From assembly GCF_050947875.1 (NCBI RefSeq), contig NC_134570.1, positions 225,851,265 to 225,915,264 on the forward strand: 64,000 nucleotides of DNA. Reading direction: 5' to 3'. This document shows, one piece after another, positions 21,758 through 33,310 of the stretch. The notes below the pieces were generated by a model that was not told the origin of the DNA, made no database searches, and saw nothing but the letters and a program-made list of their open reading frames with translations. Made by a program: the position numbers and the translations under genes. The DNA is from Dermacentor variabilis. Taxonomy: Eukaryota; Arthropoda; Arachnida; Ixodida; Ixodidae. How positions within the stretch are numbered: the stretch's first letter is position 1; the number at the start of each line of letters is the position of its first letter.

Positions 21758-23520
21758 AAAAAGGTGCAATCAGCATGAGAAGAACGGAAAAGTATTTGTT
21801 GTATTTTGTGAGTACATGTTAATAATTTTGATTCAATTGAGAATAATTTTAGAAAACTGTGTTGGGATAGCGAAAAGATAAATTATATTTAAAAAATCCC
21901 CAAGGTAATATAAATTCTATGTTCTAGTAGGTTGCAGCAGGTACACGTTAATAATATCGGGCAATAATTTATAGGCGATGTTTTGCTGCCAGATTGAAGC
22001 AAAGGAATCATTTTTCCTGTTTTCTATTCTGACGGAACAGTGTATACGTTGAGTGATTGTTGAAATATTTTAGTTAATGTAATAGAACTATAACAGCAAG
22101 TGTTTTTCAAAAGTTTAGCACTAGTTATCAGAGCCGGGTGATGAATGTATCTTCCATGAATTTATTAGTTGGATAACTCCGGGAACTTCAACAGTCACTG
22201 GAGGCATAGTTAAAAAGTTATAGTGTTTTAAGATAGGTAGTTCAATATCAGCAGTGCACGAGAAGTACTTACCAGAGATATTATTCACCAGAGTTGCGCA
22301 TAAGTTTTTCAGAACAGTGTTAACAGCGTGACCGTTAAGAGCGCTAGAATCATAAGAAAGCTGATTTATGACGCGCCAGAATTTTTGTTACCTTAGTTAT
22401 TAGAATAGATGGTAATCTGGTTGATAAGAATGATCCTTTAGCGTATTTGAGTGTGGCTACATAGGCATTAGATGATAATGTGTAGGCTTTCCAGCATGAT
22501 TCAGTGGGTGATTGCTTCGCGGAACGATACAGCCGTCTTTTTTTGTTGAATAGTCGCTTTAAATGATTGTACCAAGACGCCCGCGGGTTGTATGTTATAG
22601 CACGGGTTGTGATGTGTCTATTGATTGAGCGAGTTACCTCTGGCGAAAATTGCCAGTCTGACTCCACACTTCGATTTTCAAAATCACTCAAGAATACGTT
22701 AAGAAATAGACTCCGCTCATTATTTATTGCTTCAATGTTAGCTCTCTAATGGTCTCTAATTATTTGTTTACTCTTAGGAAGTTTCACAAACGGAGAAATA
22801 AAGTTAATATTTAGCTATAAGTGGTCACTACTACCGGATAAGCAATGGATGGCAGAGGCATACTCTGGACTATTGGTTAAGATCAGACCGAGAATGTTTG
22901 CGGAATCGGATGTTATTCTTGTGGCTTTGAAACTAATTGACTTAACAAAAATGCAGTACAGATACTAAAGAATCCTTTCGAATCAGACGAGGATGATAAA
23001 AGTTAGGTAGATCGCTGTTCGAAACTATATTGGGAACATTGAAGTCACCAAATAGGGCAAGAGGAGTAGAAGAAAGCTTTGTCGTAATGGAATTAATTAC
23101 ATCTAGATTCATTAGTAAACGCGGGTGATGAGCAAGGTGGGTGATAGCAGACGCCTAAAATTACCTTTTGATGGCTCAGAGTTCCTGTAGCCCACACTGA
23201 TTCCACATTGGTGCTGATGTGAATGGGTGACGATGGGATGTGTTTCGAAATGACAAGAAGTATGCCGCTCCCCCCCCCCCCCGGCACTCTGTTCAGTCGT
23301 AGCGACATAACGTGAAGTTTTCGCTATCATCAAACATTTCTGAGTTATGAATGCAATACGAGAGCCACGTTTTAGTTAGGGCTATGGTATTGGCTGAACA
23401 CGTGCCCATTGCGGATGATAATGAGTCACGGTTTTTAAGAACACTTCTGATGTTAGTATAAAGGATACTGATTTGATTACTTCGCGCCTGCCCCATGCCA
23501 CTCCCGCGTCCCTAAGTAGC
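21758..23520 (-). pseudogene. CR1-like ORF2 5' half: endonuclease, linker, RT fingers
   Basis: The endonuclease starts near 23496 with ISILYTNIRSVLKNRDSL and a catalytic-Glu region where LTETWLS is expected; here it reads LTKTWLS, so Glu is replaced by Lys. VILGVCYHPP follows at about 23160 in a shifted frame. The linker at 22691-22350 contains WYNHLKRLFNKKRRLYRSAK and KAYTLSSNAYVATLK, standard for CR1-like elements. RT fingers are recognisable at 22100-21760 but with several stops, and the piece ends at CTFLDI where the other LINE is inserted. A C9+ homopolymer at 23270-23282 breaks the frame. Confidence 0.72.
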
Positions 23521-23584
23521 GACGTGTTGCGAAGCAGCCGCACAGCGGTTCAGACCGACGTTGTACCCTGGCGTCTTCTGTATA

Positions 23585-23850
23585 ATTTTCGAGTTCGAAT
23601 ATCACATGTGGCACTTATTGTTTATTAGCAGTTTCCTGTAGCTAAGTTTAAACTGTGGCGAGTCACGTTGCAATTTAGCGAACTTAATTAGTTTTTTACG
23701 GGCACGTTGAGTTGCGGGTAAAAAGTCCTCATTAACTGCGACGTTGCTATGTCTCAACTGCAAGCGTTACGAAAGTACTGTTTCTCCGGCTTTGTAGTTA
23801 GTAAATTTAGCAATTATCGGGCGACATGTCTGTCTGACCCCATCGCTAGT
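23585..23850 (-). pseudogene. CR1-like ORF1 C-terminal fragment
   Basis: Minus strand: RPIIAKFTNYKAGETVLS, a stop, then NVAVNEDFLPATQRARKKLI and KFAKLQRDSPQFKLSYRKLL. This is the C-terminal nucleic-acid-binding region of the coiled-coil-type ORF1 proteins of CR1/L2 elements; the ORF1 of the LINE at 59.5-60.2 kb has the same RPIIVKLTF...DFSSPVRDARNHLV layout. Coiled coil and N terminus are missing, so the LINE is 5'-truncated here and joins an RTE-like fragment. Confidence 0.6.
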
Positions 23851-24245
23851 TATAGGAGTTTCTGTATCCTGTTCATTATTATTTCGAATGGAATACTCCT
23901 GAGTCCTCTGAGTACTGTGCAGGTCAGAATAGAACTCTTCCGCTGCTTTTATTATACTTCGAGGTTTCTGATGTTATTACCCTGCTTATCCTTCAGTGCA
24001 TACATCTTGGTTTGTCCTATGCCAAGTTTCCTTCTCACTGATTTCATGGTGCGTTCATATTTTACGGCTTCTCCAGTCTTTCTCACGCTATAATTTCGAA
24101 TATCACTTATTTTCGCCTTGTGGATCAGTTTTTACAGCTCGGCGAATTCTATCTAATCTCTTGAGTTGGAGACTTTCATTCTTTGTCGTTCCTTTATTAG
24201 GTCCTTTGTTACTTGGGAGAGCTTGCCTACTGGTTTCTTTCTTTT
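23850..24245 (-). mobile_element. RTE-like LINE linker fragment
   Basis: Minus strand 24240-23850 gives KDLIKERQRMKVSNSRD, then MKSVRRKLGIGQTKMYALKD, KQGNNIRNLE and, after a one-base shift, IIKAAEEFYSDLHST. This is the basic linker between endonuclease and RT in RTE-type elements. Neither catalytic domain is present. It is bounded by two other LINEs, so it is the relic of an earlier insertion. Confidence 0.5.
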
Positions 24246-24346
24246 TTCAAGAAAGAAAGGAAGAAGAATTTATCGTAACGAGCAGCTTCAGCTTCAAGCT
24301 GTCTGTATTTTCTATATTATTTCCTGTGATATCTGCAATCAGTGAC

Positions 24347-25640
24347 GAGAAAAGTGGGGGACGTCGTCCTCTGCAATTGGGGACTCAAACCCCGCCCAGC
24401 AATTAGGTCCTCAACGGCCAGTTCGTTATGCCGCCGGCGTGAGTAAACGCTTCGACCCTAGCATGGTCCCGGTTGAGTCGTGTGATCGCTCCTCTACTGA
24501 TGATATGGGTTCAGACAGCGATTTCACCTTGGTGTCAAGCCACCGTCTCAAGAGAAAGATACGAAGAACTTCACTAACCAGTGGTCAGGCGAAGAAAAAG
24601 GCAAGTGGAAAGCAGTCATACACTATTGCATACGTACCAACAACGACAGATAACCTTAACTCACTGAACAGGCAGAGCCTGTCGAAGTATCTCGAACAAA
24701 CCGCCCATGGTCAAGTAGACGAAATACGTATAAACGCTCGAAAGAATATCCTCTCGGTGGAAGTCAATACACCGACAACACTGGAAACACTGAAAAACGT
24801 CCCTCAGTTGAGAAACATCCCTTTTCGCGCGTTCCCCACATACGGCAAGGAAGCGACGACAGGCGTCATCTACGACGTAGACATTGATATTACAGACACT
24901 GAACTGGCGAAACTACTATCATCGTGGGCTCCTGTGCTCAGAATTCACCGCTTTGGACGATGCCAATGTGTGAAATTGGTGTTCCAGTCGGAAAGTTTGA
25001 CAACACACCTCAAGGTTGTATATCTGAGGCATTCGGTAGGCCCTTACGTGCCGAGGCTTTTGCATTGTCACAAGTGTATGAAACGTGGGCATGTCAGTGC
25101 AGTTTTCAAGGATGCAGTAACATGGAAACGATGTGGTGGACCTCACGGAGACAGCAATTGCATCGTTGCTGCGAAGTATCCGAATTCTGGTGTTCACGAC
25201 CCAACGTCAAAAGAGTGCCCAAAGATGAGGAATGAAATGGGTATTCTGAAGAAGATGGTTGGAGATGATTCCGCCCACAGGGAAGCGCAAGGGCTAACCG
25301 CCACCACAGACGCCGTTCAATACACCGACATCAACGGGACCGTAGCCCTCCTCGTGTAGAAGGATAGACAGCTCAAGTGCAGCTTCCACCCGCTCCTCGT
25401 CTGATGAATGAAGAAGCATGTGTCTCAAATCCTTTGTATTTTGCGAAAGTACAAGGCGACCCATCATCGTCCCCAAACACATCAGAGACTCAGTGGCCCT
25501 CGTTACCATCAAGGCCTGCACGAACGCCCTTATGCACCGCTCCTACACGCACTGAAGAAAATGGAAAGATGGATGACATTGACGTCACGAGAGATGTGAA
25601 AAATTTCATGGCTCTATGCACAGGATTTTTTCCGGCCTAA
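24347..25640 (+). pseudogene. LINE ORF1 (gag-like, CCHC) with decayed zinc knuckles
   Basis: The frame is open from about 24347 (after TGA) through 25359; the codon at 24439 is GTG, and the original start is probably upstream. It encodes a gag-like RNA-binding protein: basic segment RLKRKIRRTSLTSG, an RRM-like middle, then three CCHC knuckles. All three are damaged: the first reads CHKCMKRGHVSAVF (last Cys is Phe), the second WKRCGGPHGDSNC (first Cys is Trp), the third YPNSGVHDPTSKEC (two Cys lost). The C-terminal part continues after 25377 in another frame. Such proteins coat LINE RNA; this one would bind poorly. Confidence 0.75.
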
Positions 25641-25734
25641 ATACCCCGACTGCCAAGGCTGCCGTGCAGCTACTTGAAGTCTTGGAACCACTGCTAGTGG
25701 TTCTTCACTAAGCAAGTATGGCGACGTTTGAAGA

Positions 25735-27245
25735 ACGGATGCGTCAACCGCTGGTTATACAATTGAATGCTCGAGGTCTGCGTGGTCATTTGTCGGATTT
25801 CCGACAGCGGGTATTTAAATACAAATTTCCAGTTATAGTTATTTATCTGTGCACCTAATATGGATTCTTCTTTCCGTATTTCTGGTTATGTCCAGATGTG
25901 GTCTCGTAACGACCAAACCTCGAGCAAGGTGTTAGTTTGTATACGTCACGATCTGGTCTATTTTAGACATGATGTCACATCGCATACTGCCAATAATTAC
26001 GTATGCCTTACCATAAAAAACAGATGGCGAACGTTTACAGTGATTTGATGATACATCAATCCAAGAGCAAGGATCGATTGCTCACACCTGATGTCTCTGC
26101 TGCAAGCATCGCAAGGTCCACATATTGTGATTGGTGACCTTAACGCACACCATCCCCTATCGGGTGGCACTTTGATGAATTCTCGTGGCAAACATTTGGC
26201 TGACTTCATGTGTAGTGGGACACTAAATGTGCTCCATGACGGGTCTCTTACATTTATTCGTGGCACGTCCTACACCAGTTGTCTTGAACTAACGTTTGTA
26301 TGAAGGAGCCTTCCGTCTTCAGCATGCTTGTCGATGCATCTAGAGACTCACGGTAGTAACCATATCCAAACTTACGTTCACTTTAGCTGGTTTCGCCGTT
26401 CAGCCTCACATTGCATTCGTCAAACAGGCTGGATTTTATTTAGGACCTGTTTCTACACCGCCTGTCAGAGTATGACATCTCCACCCGAAATAGAGGATAC
26501 CATTGCCTCTACCCCGCGGGACAAAACCAGAGAAGTTAGCGTACCAAGGCACAGATCATCGGTCGACATACAATGTGAGGCCCTTCGCGCAATCCGTCGC
26601 CGCGCGGAACGGCGATACAGAAGAACAAAGACACCGTCAGATCTTTCGAACAGTCGCGGAGCTCAACGACATGTTCTTCGACATCAGGACAAGCTTCACC
26701 GACTACTTTGGAGGACATTCTCTGGATCCCTAGATCCAAAACAGCCTCTATCTAAGACCTGGCGGATCATACGAAGTCTCCAGGCAACTCCACAACAAGA
26801 ACACCCATTCCGTGCGGTGGCTCTAGATCAGCGCCGGACCGAATTGGAGGTAGCATAGGACTACTGTAAAGCCATTGTGTACGCATCTAATGTAGTGACT
26901 GCATCCCTTGTCACCATCGCGCCCCCGTCTATTGATGAGTGACTAGGAGTACCTTTTACGATGCAAGAGCTTGACGCTGCAATGTGCGTTTATCGACGCT
27001 CATTGGCACCAGGACCAGACGGAATCACATACGCTGCACTCTGCCACGGCGTCCTCTTCTATCTTTTTGTAATACGACGTGTGAGACACGAAATGTTCCA
27101 GATAGTTGGAAATGCAGTCGCGTTGTAGCGCTGCTTAAACAGGGGAAGAGCCCTAACGAGCTTTCCTCCTACAGACCGATTGCCTTAGCCAGTTGCGCCG
27201 GCGAAATGGAAAGAATGGTCTTTTCAAGGCTGGAATGCTTTCTAG
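25735..27245 (+). pseudogene. LINE ORF2 5' part: endonuclease, linker and RT fingers
   Basis: The endonuclease begins near 25740 with VIQLNARGLRGHLSDF; later it shows HIVIGDLNAHHPLSGG (the GDxNAHH catalytic loop) and GTSYTSCLELTFV. Stops occur at about 25837 and 26047. The linker (26328-26858) contains ALRAIRRRAERRYRRTKTPS. RT fingers follow: VYRRSLAPGPDGITYA, then after a shift NVPDSWKCSRVVALLKQGKS and SYRPIALASCAGEMERMVFS. The text stops at about 27240, where a minus-strand LINE is inserted. Confidence 0.75.
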
Positions 27246-30200
27246 AGAGAGAGAGAGAGAGAGAACTAAACATTTATTTTCCGAAACGGTAAACCGAGTG
27301 AGAACCCGGTTCACCCTAGGTGGGAGGATTCCTTATTCAAAGAACCCTGTGGCTTGGGCTGCCTCCTTGGCCCGGGCGACGAGACTGCGTTGGTCGTCCA
27401 GGTCATCGGAGGAAAGCTTGGCCTCCCACGTTTTAGTTGTATGAACATGAGGTGAGTTGGGGCGCTCTTTTATTGCTTCTATGGGGCGGCTTTCTTTGGA
27501 GTCGTCTTGTGGAGCTTGTGAGGAAGGGTCTGCGGCTTTGTCACGCAGTGGGCAATCCTGGGCCATATGTTGCAGGGTGTCTGGAACGTCGCAATGAGGG
27601 CATGTGTACGAGTACTGCGTAGGATACAGTCTGTGCATGATTATTCCGTGCACGTAGGTGTTGGTCTGTAGGCGGCGCAGGATGACTTCTTCCTCTTTGC
27701 TTAGATTCTTGTGTGGTGAAGCGTACGTTCTTCTGCTGAGTCGGTGGTGTTGCAGAAGCTCCGAGTACTTCAGGGTGATGTCATCAACGTTGGTGGCCGG
27801 CCTAGTGTGGGATGGCAGGAAAGCCCGGCTGGTATGCTTGCGGGCAGCTTTGTGTGCCAACTCATTTCCTGTCATGCCCTGATGGCCTGGGGCCCAGTTG
27901 ATGTGGGCGTCGGGGAGTGGGGCGTGTGCAATGTGATTTCTTAGTATTTTGAGCGCGCTCTCTGATACGCGTCCTTTTTCATAGTTGCGCGCTGCTGCTT
28001 GGGAGTCTGTTAGTATTACTGCTACTTCAGGACAAGTTGTCATTGCCAGAGCGATTGCCGCTTCCTCTGCAGTCTTGGAGGCTCATGCTCAGATGGTGAC
28101 AGCTGCAAGTTCTTTGCCTTGGTGATCCGTGACGCTTAGGGCAAAGGCGTTTCGTTTAATATACCGGGCAGCATAGGTGTACCTTGTATCAGGGTCTCTC
28201 CCGTATTTCTTGCTGAGTGCGCGGATTCTGCTTTGCCGACGCTCCTTATGATAAGTTGGATGCATATTGCGCGGTATATTTGCAACGCTGATACAGTCCG
28301 GGACTGCAGGTGGGAGTCTTGCTTACTGGTCTGTGTCTGCAATGAAGCTTTCACTGTAGTTAAGCTAGCGCAAAGCTGCACGTCCGGTGGGTGTGAGCTT
28401 GAGCCGCTCTAGTTGGCTGATCTTATGAGCCTCGACAAGCTCTTCCCACGTATTGTGGACGACGAGCTTGAGAAGTTTCGCCGTTGATGCCATGGGTGGG
28501 AGGGTCAAGGCTACTTTGATTGCCCTTCGAATGACAACATTGAGTTTTTTATTTCTGCCGGCTTGAGCGTCAAGTAGGGAGTTCCGTAGGTGATACGGCT
28601 AGTTAGGAGCGCTTGAATTATGCTTAGTGTGTCGTGCTCCTTGAGTCCGCTTCTTTGGTTTGGGATCCTGTTGAGGAGGTGCTTAATTTGTGACAGTGTG
28701 CGTTGGAGACGCGGGACAGTGGCCGCCCCTGATCCGTCCTTGTGGATGTGAAGTCCGAGTACGCGAAGAGAGTCTACTATAGGGATCTTGGTTCTGTTGA
28801 GCGCGACGCTAGGATCGGGTTCGATATATTTAGGTGGTCTTCCTCGTGTCCGTGCTCTCAGGACGAGAAGCTCCGACTTTTCGGGTGCGCATTGGAGACC
28901 GCAGTGTCGGAGGTATCTTTGATAGTAACGACGGCTTCTTGTAGATTGCGTTCTGGTTGTCCAGCAGTAGGTGCTTTGGTCCAGAGCGTGACGTCGTCGG
29001 CGTAAAGGGCATGGCATAGGTTTGGGATGCCGTTTAGTTGTTTCGGTAGCTTGACCATTGCGATATTGAAAAGTAGGGGTGAAATAACTGATCCTTGTGG
29101 GGTTCCTTTGTTGGGTAGCCTAAATTTACGGCTGAGGAGGTTGCAGACGCCTACTGTTGTTGTTCGGTGTGTCAAAAAGCTGCTGATGTAGTTATAGATC
29201 CGGGCTCCGCAGCCTGTATCTTCGAGGTTGCGAAGAATGGCTTCGTGTCTCACGTTGTCGAATGCGCCCTTTACGTCGATTGCCAGGATTGATGATTTGC
29301 GTCTGTGATCGAGGTAATCAAGCAAGTGTTCTTTGAGGAGCAGGAGTACGTCCTGCGTGGACAGATGCTGTCGGAATCCGAACATGGTGCGCGGCAAGTG
29401 TCCGTTGTCCTCGAGTATGTTGTTAACCGGTCGTACACCATGTGCTCGAGGAGTTTGCCCACGCAAGATATGAGGGAAATGGGACGTGGCTTTTCGATGA
29501 GAATGGGTTTGGGGGCCATGGTGACCTCCGAATGCTTCCAGGCTGCTGGTAGGTCCCCCTTTTCCCAGCAGTCGTTGTAGTACTGTAGCAGTGCTGTAGT
29601 GGCAGATTGCGGGAGGTTGCGTAGGAGCTTATTAGTTATTCTATCCTTGCCGGGACTGGTGTTTCTAGTGAGTTTGGCTAATGCTGCGTGGAGCTCTGCC
29701 TGGGTGAATGGTCGATCGAGATCTGGGTTTGGTGCACCGTCGTACGTCTTTCCGCTCGCTGATGAAGTGGGCTTTTCGCTGCCAAGTTTTTGCTGAAGCT
29801 CACGAAGGAGATCATGCTCCGATCCAGCATGATTGTGGATCAGTCTGCGCAGTTCTCGCCTCTGTTGCATTTTGGTGCGATCGGTAGCTAAGAGAGCGCG
29901 TAGGAGATGCCAGGTTTTCTTGGTGCTGAGTATCCCTTGTATGCTGTCACAAAAGGTGTGCCAATTTTGCCTGCTAAGTTGATCCGCGTAATCTTGGGCC
30001 TGTATGGTGAGAAGGGCGAGTCGTTGCTTAAGTTTTCTACTGAGCTTTTGTCTCTTCCACCTCTTCAGGACGCTTCTTTTGGCCTCCCAGAGATGAAGGA
30101 GGTGCGGGTCGACTGCGGGGGTGTTGGTGCTTAGCTGGATGCTCTTGGTGTGGTTTTCTGCGGTGATGAGAAGGCCCTTGAGCCAATAGTCGATGTCGTC

Positions 30201-30372
30201 GATTGTAGTGTTGCCGCTGAGGTTGTCTCTGAAGGACTTCCAGTCTGTTAGTCGAGCAACTCCAGTCTTGGCTGGTTTGAGAGAAATAATTGTTTTCCTG
30301 ATTTTACGCACGGATTTAGAAGATGCTGTTCTTCCATTGACGGTGTTATCGACTTGGTCTGCACTGTTTAAC
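27246..30372 (-). mobile_element. LINE with RNase H, inserted in the plus-strand I-like LINE
   Basis: Minus strand, 5'-truncated: the endonuclease is missing and the element begins in the endonuclease-RT linker near 30372. Its 3' end is AATAAATGTTTAGTT followed by a (TC)n tail, seen on the plus strand as (GA)n at 27247-27270. It disrupts the plus-strand RT between fingers and motif A. About 35 host residues seem missing at the junction, so a target deletion accompanied the insertion. Confidence 0.82.
27333..30372 (-). pseudogene. ORF2 of the inserted LINE: RT (YADD) and RNase H, frameshifted
   Basis: Four overlapping frames: 30311-29271 (linker and RT fingers; KLTRNTSPGKDRITNKLL), 29466-28858 (motif A LAIDVKGAFDN, motif B NKGTPQGSVISPLLFN, motif C ALYADDVTLW, intact), 29017-28511 (thumb) and 28043-27333 (RNase H and C terminus). 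RNase H reads RYTYAARY where YTDAA is expected, so the first catalytic Asp is Tyr (TAT for GAT, about 28173-28175); the Glu (TAEEAAIAL) and second Asp (ILTDSQAAA) remain. The knuckle CPHCDVPDTLQHMAQDCP follows, then WEAKLSSDDLDDQRSLV and ATGFFE-stop. At least three frameshifts and two stops. Confidence 0.83.
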
Positions 30373-32345
30373 AGGAAAGAAGTCCCCGTCGGTTAGTTGG
30401 AGCTGTTTTTCTGAACATCAAGGGTACATACGACAATGTACTCCATTACGCAATACTTGATGCACTGGAAGATTCAGACGTTAGCTACCTCAGTAGCCGC
30501 GCGGTGTATATGTCGGCAAGTGATGGCGGCACCGGACAGTACAATATCCATCGAGGTGTTCCACAAGGGGGAGTTCTCACTCCAACTCTTTTTAATGTTG
30601 AATTCTTGGCCTTGCACCTGAACTTCCTAAGACGGGGAAGATTAGCAAATATGCGGACGACATATGCATATGGGCATCTGGAGCCCCCCGCGCCCAAGTA
30701 CATGCTAGGCTTCAGCGTGCTGTGACCATTACAGCAAAGTACCCGCTGCGTGAAGGCCTCCAGCTCTCAACAGAAATATGTTCTGTGATTGTATTCACGC
30801 GCTAACGAATGACCGGGTATCCGGTAATCGTTAACGGAGTCGCGATACCTACGGTTGCACACTACAGATTCCTTGGCTTAGTCATAGACAGGGGATTATC
30901 TTGGTCGAGGATTATCTTGGTCAATGGACGTCGCCGCACTGAAGTCTGAGCTGAAAAGTTTGCTCACGTCCTTCGCGTCGTTGCAGGAACAAGATGGGGA
31001 CCCTCTGAGTCGTCATTACTCCAGTTCTACCAAGCACTATTTGTAGGGTATATTCGGAACAGCGTGCCGGCACTTCCAAGCATGGTACTTAGCTGTGTGC
31101 GCGCGCTGGAGAGCATTCAAGCTCAAGCATTGCGCTGACCTTTGGGCCTTTCACGATGCACGTCAACCAATGGAACAATAGCGGAAGCTCATGCTTGTTC
31201 TAATTGGGTATACTTGCTTTGCGAGCATTTTAGAGAGTACTTTCGCGTGTTAACCTGCCAATAGCACCATCCTCTGTCATCGCTCCCTGCCACCCACCCA
31301 AGTTCCAGCTTTTCAAGGACTATATCGCGTCATTAGAGTGCCCTGCCGTCAAGATTTTCTCCCTCCTGTATACCAAGAATACCCTCGTGAGTTCTACCTT
31401 AAACTTTCGTTACATTGCAGATCCCTCGAATTACAAAAAAGTCATCCGTTGCATCTATTGGCCTCAAGCAACTTACCCGATTGCACATTTCTGCAGAGTA
31501 CGGAGATGCTGTACACATGTATACCGATGGCTCTGTCACACCATATGCCTCCACTGCAGCCTTCGTCATTCCACATATGATCTTCGCTCGGCGGTTTAAA
31601 CTACGCCATGGATCAACATCAACTGCCGCAGAACTTACTGCTATCCGGGAAACACTTCGATTTCTCTCCGAGGAGCCTCCTCACATATGGACTATATCCT
31701 CCGATTGCAAGCCAGCTCTCTGAACGATTGACTGTATCCTCAACGCGGCCCATATTATTCCATGGCTATATAAATTACAGAGAATCTTGACCATGCAACT
31801 AGAAATGGCCACAATGTCATCTTTCAGTGGATACCTTCACCGTGTGGCGTGATAGGGAACGAACAGGGTGACGCTGAAGCGAACGCTGCTTTAGATAATG
31901 CTTCTGTAGTACGCATTTCGTTCTCGCTAGCACACACAAACAGCCTACTTCGTCGCGTAATACGCAACCGTACGCCGGAACACGGAACCGAACCAGATCC
32001 GCGACAGAAGCGAGTATACAAATGGGACAAAGTAATGGAATTTCGTATGCCTCACAAGTTCAAAAGAAGCCAAACGAGCATAGTGCACGTGGTTCGCGTT
32101 TGTGTCGCATTCACCAACCGTTATATACATGTGATAGGTGGCAGTGAAACTAGTCCAAACTGCTGTGAGGTGCCAGAAACACTTGATCATATATTTTGCG
32201 TTTGTCCCGCGTAAGCGCAAGCATGACAGCAACTGGTCCCTTTCATTACAAAGATCCATAAGAGGCCGCTATAGACGAGTGTCTTTTAGATCCTTGGCCT
32301 AATGTAAACAGAGCATTCGGGATAACAACTGCCGCTGTAGCTTTT
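30373..32345 (+). pseudogene. LINE ORF2 3' part: RT palm, RNase H and C-terminal knuckle
   Basis: Continuation of the plus-strand LINE. Motif A reads VFLNIKGTYDNV (Asn where the catalytic Asp is expected), motif B HRGVPQGGVLTPTLFN, and motif C KYADDICIW in a shifted frame near 30651. RNase H at 31.5-31.95 kb has VHMYTDGS, STAAELTAI and ISSDCKPAL, then after shifts GVIGNEQGDAEANAA, so its catalytic set looks intact. The C terminus has VCVAFTNRYIHVIGG and a knuckle SPNCCEVPETLDHIFCVC-like. Many frameshifts and stops. Confidence 0.75.
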
Positions 32346-32552
32346 CTCCAAGCCATTCGGCTGGACGCATAGCTTTAGAAATGCTACAACTCTATGAATT
32401 TGTATATACGCATCTCTCCCTTATGCCATCATCATCATTCATCAGCCCTTTCCCTCCCAGTCTCTTTTCCCCAGTGTAGAGTAGCAGGCCAGAGCAAGTT
32501 ATAGCTCAGGCCGACCTCTCTACCTTTATGTAAGTAAATTTCTCCCTCTTTC

Positions 32553-33310
32553 CTACTGGTTGCCTTGGTGCCTTGTCTCCCACTTCAATTGCTCTGAAGC
32601 CAGGCTTGTTACGGTTTCATTCACTACCTCTATGTCATCATCATCATCTCTCTGTTCTAAGGCTGCGTATTTGTTGGCAAGTACCAGCCTAAATTTGTCT
32701 GCTTTCACCCTTACTGCCTCTAAGTTTACCTGTTTCTTCTTGACCAATTTTGCTATTTCTCTGTTCAAATTGAGGTGAATCCTAGCCCTCACCAACCTAT
32801 GCTCACTGCACTTTACCTTACCTATCACTTCTACATACTGCACCACGCTGGGATCGGCAGAAAGTATGAAATCAATTTCATTTTTCTTTCACCATTAGGG
32901 CTTTTCCAGGTCCACTTTCTCTTGCTACGTTTCCTGAAAAAGGTATTCATTATTCTCAGCTTATTCCTTCAAGCAAATTCTGCCAGCATCTTTGCTCTAG
33001 CGTTTCTAGAATCGACGCCGTAGTTGTCAATTGCCTGTTCACCCGCCTGCTTCTTTCCCACTTTTGTATTGAAGACGCCCATTACTACTGTATACCAAGT
33101 TTGCACTTTTCTCATGGCTAATTCTACATCTTCATAAAATTGATCTACTTCCTCATCGCCGTGACTGGATGTTGGAGCATAGACTTGTACTACCTTTAAT
33201 CTATACCTCCTATTAAGTTTGGTTACGACTACTGCTACCATCAATGCTGTAGAATTGCAACAATGCTGTAGAAAGCTTGCAACAAAAAGAAGGTATAAAT
33301 ATAACACAGT
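32553..33310 (-). mobile_element. RTE-like LINE fragment: endonuclease C-terminal part and linker
   Basis: Minus strand: the endonuclease piece (33260-32969) reads YRLKVVQVYAPTSSHGDEEV, then WYTVVMGVFNTKVGKK and NYGVDSRNARAKMLAEFA; the GDFN catalytic loop has become GVFN. After a frameshift the linker is SEHRLVRARIHLNLNREIAK and LVKKKQVNLEAVRVKADKFR. This arrangement is typical of RTE-type elements. N-terminal endonuclease and all of RT are missing; both ends are truncated. It abuts the 3' end of the plus-strand I-like LINE. Confidence 0.7.

Larger units (their letters stand above)
18183..23850 (-). mobile_element. CR1/L2-like LINE, 5'-truncated, split by another LINE
   Basis: Minus strand, in two pieces, 23850-21758 and 19440-18183, separated by a 2.3 kb inserted LINE. 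Order of parts: ORF1 C-terminal part, apurinic-type endonuclease, linker, RT fingers, [insertion], RT palm and thumb, short 3' UTR, and a (TTTA)n/(AATAAA) microsatellite tail at 18186-18225. Continuity across the insertion is shown by the RT motif A region: the upstream piece ends CTFLDI and the downstream piece resumes where the text after S-K-A-F-D belongs. Multiple stops and frameshifts make it inactive. Confidence 0.8.
24300..32555 (+). mobile_element. I-like LINE with ORF1 and ORF2, split by a 3.1 kb LINE
   Basis: Plus strand. Order: short 5' region, ORF1 with zinc knuckles, endonuclease (25.74-26.3 kb), RT fingers (26.95-27.24 kb), [minus-strand LINE insertion 27.25-30.37 kb], RT palm (30.38-30.8 kb), thumb and connection, RNase H (31.5-31.95 kb), C-terminal knuckle (to 32.22 kb) and 3' UTR ending near 32.55 kb. 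Net length without the insertion is about 5.1 kb. Many stops and frameshifts. The 3' UTR is shared with the fragments at 25-650 and 14536-15180, which therefore belong to the same or a close family. Confidence 0.82.
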
